Shown in pieces: positions 23,300-35,379 of a stretch of 64,000 bases of DNA. The position numbers and the translations under genes are program-made. Source of the DNA: Zychaea mexicana (taxonomy: Eukaryota; Mucoromycota; Mucoromycetes; Mucorales; Lichtheimiaceae); contig NW_026516718.1 of assembly GCF_025766255.1 (NCBI RefSeq), positions 186,001 to 250,000 of the forward strand, written 5' to 3'. The notes under the pieces were generated by a model. The model was not told the DNA's origin, did no database searches, and saw nothing but the letters and a program-made list of their open reading frames with translations. How positions within the stretch are numbered: the stretch's first letter is position 1; every line of letters starts with the position of its first letter.

Positions 23300-25680
23300 C
23301 GCCGCGCTATCAACGTACAGTGTCCCCCCGTTAATTTCAATGCCAATTTTCCGACTTTTGTGTGAAAATATGTGAAGGGGGGTGAACGTTAACGGATCCA
23401 ATGTACATATTACAGCTTAAGTCCCAAAAACCACATATCATACAGGCACTTGGGATGCCGTGCATGCGTCATCATACTGTAAATACCTTCGCTGCGAGGC
23501 GGTTTCTTAAAATTATAGAGCGCAAACGCGTTCATAATACATTGTTGTGGTTAACCAAATTGTTACACTGCCTAAGACATCATACTAAAATATTAGGTTA
23601 AACATCAATGGCATACAAATATTCACTACGCAACTGGTTAGACAATATATTTAGGTTTATGTAAAAGCATGGGAACCTTCTACTCTAATGAAAATGCTCA
23701 TGTAAACAGACAATGGTGATAAGCATATCAACAAGTAGCGCAACCACGCGCCAGCTAACGCCGGTGCTATACAATTGTTCATGATTTATATAGCAGCTTC
23801 TACACAAACTGTGATTATCTTTAATCAGTCTTGATAGTACAAAAGTTTATCTACCAGCCGGATCATTAGACATCGTCCTCTTAATAGGTAGAAAATAAAA
23901 GATTGCCGGAATATTGATGAAGACATATGGTTCCTACTGGGTTTGTCGCAAAATGCGTGCCTTGCGCGACAAACTGAAAACAAAGTCATTTTAACGGCAA
24001 GGTTGTTTTAATTCTTTTTGTTTTGGAACTGCCACACATCTCTTTGTTGCAACTTGTACTGTACTTACATATCACCCTTTTGTTCATTAATATTATCTAA
24101 CCAATAGATTGCTTTTCTCACTTTCTGCACGACGCGGACAGGGACAAGACAAAACAAAACAAAGACAGAGCAGAGATAAGACTAGGAAAATACATGACAG
24201 AAAGACCCGACAAGAATGTGTTAGGTGCTTTCAGCAAGAACAGGACAAAACAAAAAAAACCAAGGTGGGAGACCAGATGATGAGGAAGGAATTAGAAACA
24301 AAATTCAAGAAACTAATTGACGCTTTAAACCTTTAATATTTAAGACTATGGTATATATACACCTCTGGCTATGGAAAATAACAAAGTGGATACATGGGAA
24401 GGTTGACATTAAGGTTGATAAGTCGGATAATGATGATTAACGATATTGATCTTGGAAATTTTGTATATGATTATATGATCATTATTTAGTACTAGGGTGA
24501 GCACATCAGAGCTCGAGGTATGTTCCTGACACGTCCATTAGCATAATTAAGCATAATCTCTATTTCTCTGAATAACCACATCAAGGGTTCAATCCCTTCT
24601 GCATCTTTGAAAATGAAATAAAGGACGGTGATTGTGAGAGAAGACAAAAAGAAATATGCCGGCTATATACCATCCAAAGAGTACATGCGCGGGGTATGCA
24701 CAGCCATGATTGACATCAGTCGCCCCTTTTTCTGAAAGCTGATTGCCACAACTGATGGAGAACCTTGTATGGGTATCAATTTTTAAAAACATGGGCATTA
24801 ATATCAACAAACAGCCCACATATGCGTCAATGTACTGTACACTGTAATTAATGAGTTTGGCGAAATACGACTGCTTCAGCTCACTCCAACGAATGCATTG
24901 GAACGTTTAGATAATACAGCTATCTCTGCCATTTAGACTATTAGTGTATGGTAGCAGCAGTACTAATTGAAAGAAAATTGCTCCTCAGTACGATGTAATC
25001 GTATGAAATCGTATAATGCTTTACCGTCATGCTCCAAAGAAGGTATCCTTTACTGATTATGTGAAAGGCGGTAAGACATTTTTGGTGTCACGAATCACAT
25101 CATTACAGAACGGCGTACAGGATATACAAGTACCTCCACTTATTATCAGGAATGACCATCAACATCTACCGCTATTGACAACCCCAGACGGTTTTAAAGA
25201 TGCTAATACAGGACTAAACGTATATAAAAATGCTATCAGAAATTACGCTGTTTAGAATAACAACGAACAATCTGCCGTTGGTAATACTAATAAATTGCTG
25301 ACGAAAAAGGAATATTGTTGACGATGATCAGCTTATTTTCATAACTGCAAGACAATGCAGCTTCTACACTACAAATTATTGCCTGTGACGACGTGTTCTT
25401 ATTAAACTTCTAAGAGTGTGTGCCGGTGTCACTCTTGGCTAATCAAGTGTCGTTTATCCTGTTTTTACATGTACCGAGGGTGCTGTTTACTTAACGACAT
25501 GCAAATGACAGAGTGGCAAATGCAAGCTTACTTTTGCTTTTTTTGGAATGTTTGTTTCACTGCGCATTAAGTCGGATCTTTGATTTCCTGACAAAATGTA
25601 CAGGTGCGCGCATCGCCGATGCTAAATGAGCTGTCCAACATGAAATAAGGTTCTCTCCTTCTTTTCTCTCCTTTCCCATC
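23300..25680. other. Intergenic, no supported gene
   Basis: Gene-poor. A Lys/Asp/Gln-rich frame at 24109-24336 comes from a low-complexity GACAAAAC-type repeat. Nothing else is supported. Confidence 0.55.
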
Positions 25681-27253
25681 ATGCTGCGGACCAACCGCCT
25701 CGTCTACTTCCTTGGTGTAGCATTCATACTATTCTTCCTCATATTCATAGTCTTCCCTTACCTGCAGCAGCCCACACCGTCTACTTACCTCGATGCACAA
25801 CAAAAACCTGTCGTAGGAGACGAACAAGCACAAAGAGGTGCAGCACCACAACCTCCAGCAGCCGGCGGAAAAGGAGCAGGGCAGGTCCCAACTTTACCTT
25901 TACGATACCTCTCCTGGTTTCCACATGGGTAATCAATAAGAGACTATGTTCTACGCATACAGTTCAAAAACTAACTAATGAGAAAACTATGACTATATAA
26001 AATAATACAACCAAAGCGATTTCGCAGAGCAACATGAAGCATTCCGTAACGCCATTCGCATTGCCTACGACACCAAACGCATCATAATTGCCCCCATGCT
26101 TCGCCTTGGCCATCCATACCCATGGTTACCGTTTATTGAGCTCGCACGACGATACGAAGCGCAAGACAAAACTATTTTACGACGTGTATGCAGAACACAC
26201 GATCCAGCAGAACAGTGGCGCACTGAACTGGAGGATTGCAAGACGATGAATGAATGGACCGAAATTCCCTGGTCTCTGATATTCGACTTGTCATCGCTCG
26301 AAGCAGAATTCGGTGTTCAGATCATTGAACGTACCCGCGACCACAATTGGGGCATGCAGGAGTCTGCGATTTTTAACGTCAACAACGTGGAGGTCGTAGA
26401 TCCCATGAGCTTCGCCGCGAACGGCAGCAGTGTCGAGCATGGCGAACAAGTGATTCAGCCACCAGAGCCACTCACAAAACCGCTTAAAAAGTTCATGAAA
26501 GCGTCGCAACTGGCGAGCCTCGATGCTACCCTAGTCCAATTTGGCGCATTGTCCTCAGCCGCACGCTACAACACACGTAGCGGTAAGGGCCAGTCGGCTC
26601 TCCGTCGTGCACTCAACAAGAGACTGTTTGTCACACCAAACAATCTGTTACCAGTAACGCTGACTGCCAGTCAGATGGTGGAAGCGTTGGGTGGCAGGAA
26701 TCGCTACAGCTCGCTCCATTTGAACTTGGCCAAATTTATCGCGTTAGACGCACGGATCGATTCAGCAGATGAAGCCTTACTATCTAATGTGGCACGCAAG
26801 GAGCTCATGAATGCAGTCGTGTTGGAGATCTTTGGCGATATTCCGATTAACCAGGCTGTATCTGCCGCCATGCCTATTCTCGAACCATCCCGTCTATCGG
26901 ATCTGGTGGCAGGTCCACACGTCGATAGACGCGAACTGCTGGATGCATGTGTCGAGTACCGTCGAACATATGATAAACGTTATCCCATTTATTACATTGT
27001 CAACGATATTATACAAGATCCAATGACTCGACCCGACTTATTTGGCCCTCTGACGGAAACATTTCCCTGCATGTTCTCAAAGGCGGATATGTCTGAATGG
27101 GGTATAATTGATAAGGCATGGGCTGCTCGTGTTCCACAGTTGGCAGATCCAGATGTGGACTATGAAGCACTCCTTGCACCTGTGGTTGATATCCTTATGG
27201 CATCGAATGGTAAATACCATAGTCTCTCACCTTCAACCCATGACCTCTATTAA
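25681..27253 (+). CDS. Type II membrane protein, O-fucosyltransferase-like
   Basis: Exons 25681-25928 and 26017-27253 join as GG|C in HG|DF to give 494 residues. A short basic cytosolic N-terminus is followed by one strong membrane helix (about residues 7-27) and a Pro/Gln/Gly-rich stem, the layout of Golgi glycosyltransferases. The lumenal part opens with YLSWFPHGDF and, 15-30 residues on, IAYDTKRIIIAPMLRLGHPYP, which resembles the first block of the GDP-fucose protein O-fucosyltransferase superfamily (substrate-binding loop, then the LLVP-like strand). Later conserved residues are hard to place by eye, so the donor and acceptor are unknown. Related uncharacterised proteins are widespread in fungi. 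The intron contains a clear branch site (CTAAC). Confidence is good for a real gene and moderate for the superfamily. Confidence 0.72.
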
Positions 27254-27842
27254 TTCGATGCTTTCATTGTTAGCATATTCGTTTTTCGAATTACCACAAA
27301 CACGATTAACAAGATTCATCTCATGGCAACCGAAACGTTCATGAAACAAATGAGGAAGGACAAATATAAATATATATGGATGGATACCTGCATGTAATTA
27401 CATATTGGACAGATTTCAGAAAAGGACATTGTACATTATACTACGAAAAAAGGCGCTTAAGCTGTAATTGGCTGACTCTCATATAAATTTCAATGCACAA
27501 TTTTGTTTCAAATCCAAGAAGCCTGCATAATAAGTATAGACCCACAACTTTTTTCTTTTTCAAATGCATACGCATTTGTTGTTTGCTCAACAGCTTTATT
27601 TTGTTTACATTTCTAGAAGTGGCAAGTAGTGTATGCCACATATGATACTGACGACCCATACTACTCGTGATATCTACAAAAGCTGTATGCTACAATGTCA
27701 AAGAAGAACAATAAGTGGGCCAAACCCATGTAAAGCAGGCTCATCAATATGATGTCATGAGTAATTTTTTGAACTTCGATGGGTTTGTTGCATTTACACC
27801 ACTGTTTCTTTGTTTCTTCTTTTTTTGAATACATTGAACACT
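27254..27842. other. Intergenic, no supported gene
   Basis: AT-rich spacer holding the promoter of the repeat protein. A 72-codon minus frame at 27441-27659 has no domain. Confidence 0.55.
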
Positions 27843-29721
27843 ATGCTACCAAACTATCGTACATCTCGTATCCGTAATACAACAATGTCGCGACCGCCAC
27901 CCCTTCGTCGTAGCTTTGTGTCATCCACTAACGGTGGAAGTGGTGGTGGCAAGGTTGTCGCTGTAGGAGCTGCCTTGCTAGCTGGCGCTGGATTAGCCTA
28001 TTATCAAACACATAAGACAAAGGAAGAAGAGGGTTTGTATAGCATTTTTATATAGCCTTAACAGTTTATACATGAAGTTATTGACGTTGGATGAATAATA
28101 AATAGCAGTCGACTTTTACTACGGAAAAGCTCCTATGGAGAAATCGGCTCCAACTGTGACCCCAATCACGCAGGCGAACGCCAGAGGCAGCCAACATGAC
28201 TGGCGCACGCACCAAGATGCGAGCGGCCATGCCCTAGCCGCCAAGGCACATTTGCGAAGCACGGCAACCGAATTGGGTCATGCAGCACAAGACACTCTAG
28301 GCGAAGCACAAACTGCTGCTGAACGCGAGCTGAAAGCAGGCCAGAATTATGTTGATCGCGTCAAAGTCGATACACGCCATAAATTAGACGATGTCGAAGC
28401 AAGTGCCGACAAGTTCCGTGCTGAGCACCACATGAAGAGCGGCGACCGCCCGCCTGATTCCGTGTTGCGTGATACTGCCTATAAATCTGACGCAGGTATT
28501 ATTGCTGATGCACATGCTTGGTCGAACCCTGAAGCCCATTTAAAGTATCAAGAGGCCAAGCAGCGCGTCAATGACGAGAAAGACGAGCTGAAAAACAAAT
28601 GGCAACAGACTAAGAAAGAAGCAGCTAACGAGTGGGAAAAGACCAAGGATGAAGCCTCGAATGAATGGCAGCAGGCAAAGCGAAACGTCAGCGCCACGAC
28701 GAATGAACTTGGTTCGCAATGGGAGCAAACAAAACAAGATGCTAAAGGTGCTGCGGACGAGGCATCCGCACAGATTAATGCCAAAGCCAACGAGCTTGGA
28801 TCACGCTGGGAGCAAACGAAGCAAGATGCTAAAGGCGCTGCAAATGAAGCATCGTATCAAGCAAACGCTAAAGCCAACGAGCTTGGATCACGCTGGGAGC
28901 AAACAAAGCAAGATGCCAAAGGAGCTGCGGATGAAGCTTCGACGCAAGCCAAAGCCAAGGCTGACGAAATTGGATCATCGTGGCAACGTACCAAGCAAGA
29001 TGCACAGAACCTTGCGGATGATGTATCGTCACAGGCGAAAGCTGAAGCCAATCATTGGGACGCTTCATGGAAGAAGACAAAGCAAAATGCCCGTGAAACT
29101 GTGGACGATCTTTCTTCCGAAGCAGAAGCCAAAGCAAACCAACTTGGATCGTCTTGGGAACGTACAAAGCAGAATGCACAAGAGTATGCGGATGATGCCG
29201 CCGCTAAGCTTCAAGGTGGAGCTGACAGACTCGGTCAATCCTGGGAGCAAACCAAACAGGATGCTCGTTATAAGGCGGACGACCTAGAAGGACGTGCCAA
29301 AGCCGAAGCAAACAAGTTGAGCAATTCTTGGGACCGCGCCAAGCAGGATGCATGGGATACGGCTGAAGATATTGATAAACGCGTCAGAACTGAAGCAAAC
29401 AAGTTGGGCAATTCTTGGGAACGCAACAAGCAGGATGCACGCGGTGCTGCTGGCGATTTTGGTGACCGTGCTAGAGCTAGGGGAGACGGAATTGGGAATT
29501 CATGGGACCGCACCAAGCAGCAGGAGACGCGCCTCACAGCCGACGATATCGTTGAACATGCTAGAGGTGAAGTAAACAGAGTTGGTGGTGCTGCCAGTCG
29601 TTTGGATGCGCATGCCAGAGCAGAAGCTAATAAGGTGGGAGCATACTGGGACCGTACCAAAGAAGAAGCTCGTAATGCAGCAAGTAGTCTAGGAAGACAT
29701 GCTCGGGCTGAAGCTATGTAA
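27843..29721 (+). CDS. LEA-like amphipathic repeat protein, probable mitochondrial
   Basis: Exons 27843-28032 and 28109-29721 join at EEE|VDFYYG for exactly 600 residues. The N-terminus is rich in Arg, Ser and Thr and lacks acidic residues, like a mitochondrial presequence. It is followed by a Gly-rich linker and one membrane helix (KVVAVGAALLAGAGLAYY). The rest is hydrophilic and almost free of Cys. From about residue 268 come ten to eleven repeats of 29 residues, each beginning SWE[QR]TKQDA and continuing with Ala/Glu/Asp/Lys, typical of group 3 LEA-like or apolipoprotein-like helices that fold on membranes during drying. The likely role is stabilising the inner mitochondrial membrane or matrix proteins under desiccation; that is inference. 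A second ATG at codon 15 would shorten the leader. Confidence 0.78.
28720..29700 (+). repeat. 87-bp coding repeat (29 residues, about 10-11 units)
   Basis: Units are marked by Trp (QWEQ, RWEQ, SWQR, SWKK, SWER, SWDR and so on). The first three are nearly identical in protein; the later ones diverge. Spacing between Trp residues is 29 codons in the well-kept units. Confidence 0.8.
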
Positions 29722-31299
29722 CAGACTTTAAGGAAAATAGCGAAGAAAGTACTCTATCACGCTTTCAGTAATACACATACTTTATATTATAGTTCAATAC
29801 TGTCATTCACATCATTCTTTGCTTTCCACAGATTAAAATAAAGCTTAATTAGTTATCTGTTTTTTTATAAGTGCTTTGACGCGTATAGACGCATACTTAT
29901 ACTGCTAAGTATGCTACGTATTTACTGAGTAACTGTACTATAGGTAAAGAGGCTACACGGGCCATTGATTTGTAAATTAAGTACGACAATATTGATGCGC
30001 TTGTAGAATATTGAACGACGCAAAGGAGAGAGGACACTATCGAATCTCATTATAACATGCAATATGTTTAAGGATGATGAGCTGTTGGCTGTACAAGAGA
30101 GTTCACATCTGGAAGGCTTTTTGTTAACTTTGACTTTTGAAACGAGACTTAACACGTAAGAAATATCTTAAATATACACAATTCCATAAAGGGGCAAGCG
30201 CATCCGCCACATGAAACTTATAACGTAAGCGCAAAATTTATGCAAACGTTTTTCCGGTGACACAGCATTACACCCTCATACTGTTCCTGACAACAAACAA
30301 TAGAAAACTCAAAAGTATGAGAGATACGGTGACTACCAAGCCTACCTAGCTTACAAAAACAGCACTGGTGGCACGGTTGTATTGTGCATCATTGGCTTAT
30401 AAAAGACGTAAGATGGGCCAGTGAATGGGTACAATTCTAAGTAATAAGCAAAAATTGAATACAAGCGGCTACGATATGTACTCAAATGTCACAGTAAGCA
30501 GTAGTAACCTGCCGGCTTTTATTTGATTCAACATAATTAGTACCCGTCACCTAAACTGAGCTTCTTGATTTGCTTTTTGCTTTTGTGAATCAACAAGGAT
30601 CGAACCTTGAAGAATACAGATGAAAACTTCTTGTTACTCATCAATATTTGTATATGCCGCAGATGTATAAGAGGGACTTCTTTGTTTATTAATACAAGAG
30701 TAGTTACAACAGTAAAGGTTAATGTTGCATATCCGTTTAGTCAACATGCCGCCATCATCTCCTGTCGATGTTGCATGCATCTTTCCATTTACGGATACTT
30801 GAACCTTAATAGTAAAACCTCCCAGGTCAGGTGCCTTCCGAATTTCTTTATGCTCTGAAAGCAAGATAGATTTGTCAATGCTGCTACTGCTGCTGCTTTC
30901 CATGGAAGAAGATTATTTGTTGTTACTAGTAGTGTAGACGCAAAGTACTTGAAAAGAACAAGGCTGGGTTCTACAAAAAGCGGGAAAACTCTCGGATTTT
31001 CACAATGTGTGATAAGTGGAAGGAAGGCCAGTTGCAGTGCGGGGCAAAGATACTTTGGATTGACTAATATTTTCTCTCTGTGGCATTATGATTACTGAAA
31101 GAATGCTTGGACAAATTGTCTGTGGGAAGTCACCATTAAGCATAATTTGCATTCCGACGTGAGACCCGATATTTGTGCTGACAACGGGAAATAGCTTTGG
31201 GCGAGCGATCATAGCCTTCTTGTATATAAAAAGCACCTTCCCCGCAAAACAGCTTTCCTTTAACCTTCTTCCTAGTTTCTTCTATTCTAAACATAAACC
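29722..31299. other. Intergenic, no supported gene
   Basis: An 89-codon minus frame at 30634-30903 begins with a Ser run from a trinucleotide repeat and has no known domain. A TATA-like TATATAAAAAG near 31221 suits the SDR gene. Confidence 0.5.
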
Positions 31300-32616
31300 A
31301 TGTCTGCTGCTGACCGTTTGAACAACATTAAGGGCCACTTGTCTGGCAACTATCCCTCGGGTCTTTTGGCTGGTGAGGTCGCCATTATCACTGGTTCTGG
31401 GTAATTAGCTTTATTTTTTTTTTCTCATTTACCTCAATGTCAAAACGATCGGAATGCAGGAAAGCTCATTTTGTCTTTGCGGCTCACTTTTATATAGCCA
31501 GGGTATCGGTAAGAGCTGCGCTGAGATGTTCGCCCGCGAAGGTGCTCTCGTTACTGTCACTGATATCGACGCTGGTAAGAAATTCTTTCGTTCGTTGTAT
31601 ATCTACATAGTTTGCTGTTGCTTGGATAAGATATCCCTAACTTTTATTATTCTTCCTCATATATAGGCAAAGCCAACCAGGTCGCTGCTGACATTAATGC
31701 CGCTGGCGGCAAGGCCATTGCTATTGCTGGCAACATCATGGACCCCGAGTTCCCTGAACAGTTGGTCGAAGGCACCGTCAAGTGAGTATCATCGCGCCTT
31801 TTACGCTCGTTCGCAACGAATCCTGCGGTGGTATTGACATTTGTTCCGTTTCTTTCTAGGGCCTTTGGCAAGCTCAACCACATCGTCAACAACGCCGGCT
31901 TCACCTTTGACGGTATGGCTCACAAGATCACTGACAAGCAATGGGAAACCATGTTGACCGTTCACCAAACCGCTCCCTTCCGTGTCCTTCGCGCTGCCGC
32001 CAAGTACCTCGTAAGTTTTCTTTGCTAATAATATTAAAACGGTGCTACGGGGATTACAAAATGACCTGTGATTTTTCTCACACTGCATCTTTTCTTTTAA
32101 ATATTCAACAGCGCAACAAGGATGGTGAGAACAAGGCCATTGTCAACGTGAGTTAACTGATGTGGGAAGAAAAGACTGCGGGGAGGGGTACCAGGATTAC
32201 TTGATCCTAACATGTCACATTCATGATAGATTTCCTCCACCTCCGGTCTCCATGGTAACGTTGGCCAGGCTAACTATGCCACTGCCAAGGCTGGTGTCGT
32301 CGGTTTGTCCAAGACCATTGCTAAGGAATGGGGTCTCTTTGGCGTCCGCTGCAACACCGTTGCTTTCGGCTGGGTTGACACCCGTCTTACTCGCGCAAAG
32401 GAGACTGGTACTGCCATCGAGATTGACGGCCAGAAGGTCGCTTTGGGTGTCCCCACTTCTAACCGTGCTGCCAAGGGCAACCCCTATGCTGACATCCCCT
32501 TGGGCCGTGCCGGTAACACCGAGGAAGTCGCTGGCTCTGTCATGATGCTCTGCACCCCCTTGTCTTCGTACGTCACTGGCCATACCCTCGAAGTCACTGG
32601 TGGCCGTGGTATCTAA
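31300..32616 (+). CDS. Short-chain dehydrogenase/reductase, FabG-like
   Basis: Six exons, 31300-31400, 31498-31574, 31667-31781, 31860-32010, 32112-32147 and 32230-32616, give 288 residues. A classical SDR: the nucleotide-binding TGSGQGIG (T31-G38), the NNAG stabilising motif, an active-site Ser in ISSTSG (162-165) and catalytic YATAK (Y176, K180). It aligns best in my reading with 3-oxoacyl-ACP reductase-like SDRs, but the physiological substrate is unknown because this family is broad. There is no targeting signal and no PTS1. An insertion after the catalytic helix (around IEIDGQKVALGVPTSN) may shape the substrate pocket. Strong C-ending codon bias and a TATA box about 80 bp upstream suggest high expression. 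Confidence 0.9.
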
Positions 32617-33030
32617 GCAACCTGTCACACACACACACTCTCTCTCTCTCTCGCCCTTGTTCGTTTATTCTCATCCTCTTTACCTTTGTACAGTCCAACT
32701 TTATGTTATTAGTTGAATAATAATAAAAAAAGAATATGATATCTTTTGTGGTTAATCCTTGTACTTCATTTGGTTACATAATCCTATTTTCTGATTCGCT
32801 GGCTGCTGTTTCCAAATACATCAGACCTTTGGTGTAACAACACTTGGTGAGACTCTATGTAAATTTTATTACTAACTAGAATATGAAGAATGCGGGACAA
32901 GGGGTGAGAGGCATGCAAAAATGAAAGTGTTACAAACGGAATTATACAAAAGACAGATGGTTAATTAGGGGGAAACTGGAGGAGAATTGTAGATGCATGG
33001 CATGATTTAGGATGTGTGTTATTTTGCTTT

Positions 33031-33817
33031 CTAGATAGAGGCCTTCTTGGTGTGTTCCTGAATATCAACGGCATCCCAAGGATAGACCAACCACTGATCA
33101 GGCATCTCCACACAAGCAAAGTAGTTGTTCATGATTTCATCAGGCAAGTCGCGCTTCTTGGGCTTGAGCTTGTTGTGCAGGACAAACACACCAAGCTGGG
33201 TATTAGACTCACCGGGCTGCAGGCCCTTTCTGACTTCTTCGGCCTCAATTTCCTTCAACAACTCCTTAACGGCAAACGCCAGCGTCTGACGGGTATCGTC
33301 GACTTCATCCACGAGCAAAATGCGACGGCCGAGCAATGATATCTCGTCCGGGTTCAGCCACTGGGTCTTGACGACCTGGATGTTTTCTCCACTTTCACCG
33401 TTGGCTTGAGCAAGCTCGATTTCTTCGTAGAGTGACAAGCCAATAGCCTGGATGGGGACGTTGCGGTTCTCGCGCTTGTCCAAGAACGTACGCAAGATAC
33501 GGCTAGGCACAAGTCCACCACCAGTGATAGTCACCATGAGATCCGCCTATACATTATCCGTTAATGGAAAGCTCTTGTTATTTATTTGGAGATAAACAAA
33601 ACGGCAAATGCATAATTCGCTCACTTCTTTTTTACCTTGAAGTCGCTATTGATATTGTAGCGTTCTACGGCGTCACGGATAGACTCGTGGATTTGGTTGT
33701 AGCTGTTGTTACGAGTATTAGAAAGACGTTTTTCTACAGTTTGCTGGGGGAGAAAAACTTCATTCGTCCAAACAGGAATGGCAAGTAAGTTAGTTACCTA
33801 ATGTATAGCTTGGACAT
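33031..33817 (-). CDS. HPT1: Hypoxanthine/xanthine-guanine phosphoribosyltransferase
   Basis: Three exons, 33798-33817, 33636-33702 and 33031-33546, give 200 residues. Exon 1 is only 20 nt, and its join yields MSKLYISYNQIHE, matching the start of yeast Hpt1 as I recall it, which fixes the start and the first intron. The enzyme converts hypoxanthine, guanine or xanthine plus PRPP to nucleotides in purine salvage. Seen motifs: VTITGGGLVPSRILR (pyrophosphate loop), IPIQAIGLSLYE-like VPIQAIGLSLYE, the PRPP-binding ILLVDEVDDTRQTL, and the C-terminal WLVYPWDAVDIQEH that contacts the purine. All are intact and length fits the Hpt1 type rather than the bacterial/animal HPRT. The cytosol is the expected location. 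Confidence 0.92.
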
Positions 33818-34237
33818 TGTGGGCAGAGAATACCAGAAAAAAAAAAGCTTCCTGTGGAATCTGCTGTCAAATAACCGGGTTTCGCGTGGCTTAGACGTTC
33901 TGTTCCGAACATTGGTTTGATGCTTCTTCCGCGCCCCACTTTTATTTCCATTCGCTCAGGTTTCTCGTAAGTTTCCGAGCACACCGGGGACCATATGCGC
34001 TTTTCTCTTTTAAAGCGGATCGATTTTTCTATGCAACTTTTACAAGCCAGATAAGCCCCAACCAGCCTGTGGTAATACGAAGGATTTAATAATAGCACAT
34101 TTAATGTGTCCTGTCAATGCATAACATTTATCCAAGTTGCATAAAATGATGGTAATAAATGCTTGCGATAAGCGCATCAATCCCAGAGCATAAAAATTGG
34201 CGGGGATGATATAGCATTAAAGGCGTTGCCGTTTTCC
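33818..34237. other. Divergent promoter between HPT1 and the Nudix gene
   Basis: A 420-bp head-to-head spacer. The 102-codon minus frame at 33790-34098 overlaps HPT1 exon 1 and has no domain. No defined regulatory site is claimed. Confidence 0.5.
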
Positions 34238-35204
34238 ATGTTTGATAACTTTTTGCAAGTCGTGGCTCACTGCGACAAATACCCTTACGGTACTGCTAAT
34301 GACGGCTCTGTCCCCATTGTCCTGAACGGACGCGTTATTGGCAACGTCCTACCCAACGTCCGGAATCCTTTAATTGACTACAATGACAACTGCCAAAAAC
34401 CACCATTTCGAATTACTCATCAGATTGAATTCCAACCATGGGTCGATTCGTTTGACAAGCGTACCCAAGTCGTCAAAGAACTCATGGATACGTGGCGTGC
34501 CGACGGAATGCAGTCGCTGAAAGGCTGGCGCAACGAGCTGTATCCAGTGTATGGTGTTTCAGGCGAGCCTGACTTTGTCATGGAACGCGCCGCAACGCCT
34601 TTATTCGGTATCTCTACGTTTGGTGTCCACGTCAATGGATATACCGGCGATAAGCTCTGGGTGGCGCGTCGCAGCAAGTCCAAGCAAACATGGCCTGGTC
34701 TTTTGGATAACATCGTCGCTGGCGGCATCTCGTACCAATACTCGACCCAAGAAACGGTTGTAAAAGAGTGTGATGAAGAAGCAAGTATCCCGTCCTCGAT
34801 TGCAGGTAGAGCAAAGAATGCCGGTATTGTCTCTTATTACACAGTAACCGAGTTTGGATTGCAGCCCGAGACACAGTAAGTTTCTTCTCCTTCTTCAGAC
34901 TGTTATATCCATAACTCACTGCCCCATAATCCATGGTATGGAAAGGTACGTATTTGACTTGCCAATTCCTGAAGACTTTACGCCGACTCCCAAAGACGGT
35001 GAAGTGGACGAGTTCTATCTGATGGACATGGAGGAGGTGAAGAAGACAATTCTAAACAACGAATGGAAGCCCAATTGTGCTCTGGTTACTATCGACTTTA
35101 TGGTACGCCATGGCATCTTGACGGCCGATAATGAGCCCGATTTTATTGACATTGTCAGCCGTCTCCATCGACGACTAGAATTCCCTAATCCACGCAAAGT
35201 TTGA
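34238..35204 (+). CDS. Nudix hydrolase, thiamine-pyrophosphokinase-related type
   Basis: Exons 34238-34875 and 34946-35204 give 298 residues. The N-terminal 120 residues match the DUF4743-type domain that precedes Nudix in this subfamily (yeast YJR142W, plant NUDX20/24), including the GRVIGNVLP start and the GWRNELYPVYG block. The Nudix box is the relaxed version GG(x)8ETVVKECDEEASI, with the metal-binding EC(x)EE acidic residues present. Relatives dephosphorylate damaged forms of thiamine diphosphate such as oxo- and oxythiamine diphosphate, so this is probably a metabolite-cleaning enzyme; that is family knowledge, not seen directly. It lies head-to-head with HPT1, 420 bp apart. The second acceptor (GAAAG) lacks a strong pyrimidine tract but is the one that keeps frame. 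Confidence 0.88.
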
Positions 35205-35379
35205 AGCGTTTGACACTTTTCCCCCCACCCCAAATATATTTAACCTAGTTTTTGCTCGTTAATACAATCGCTAGCTTTTATTTTTCAATGTTTTTTTTTT
35301 TTAGTTTTATTCGCTTCTGATCAACAGAGAAGAAAAAGGATGTGCTGGAAGGAGAAAAAAGATGGGAGATGCGTGATAT

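Noticed and set aside
23315..23400. CCCCCC and GGGGGG blocks that look like transposon terminal repeats
   Set aside because: The flanking bases do not form a matching inverted repeat, and no second copy was noticed.
24109..24336. Lys/Gln/Asp-rich 75-codon frame
   Set aside because: Product of a GACAAAAC-type low-complexity repeat.
24583..24598. Perfect tRNA-like T-arm (AAGGG-TTCAATC-CCCTT type)
   Set aside because: No matching 5' acceptor strand, D-arm or anticodon arm at the right distance.
30594..30609. Second T-arm-like hairpin, minus strand
   Set aside because: No acceptor partner or anticodon stem found within tRNA length.
30634..30903. 89-codon minus frame beginning with a Ser run
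   Set aside because: Ser run comes from a trinucleotide repeat; no domain, promoter or intron support.
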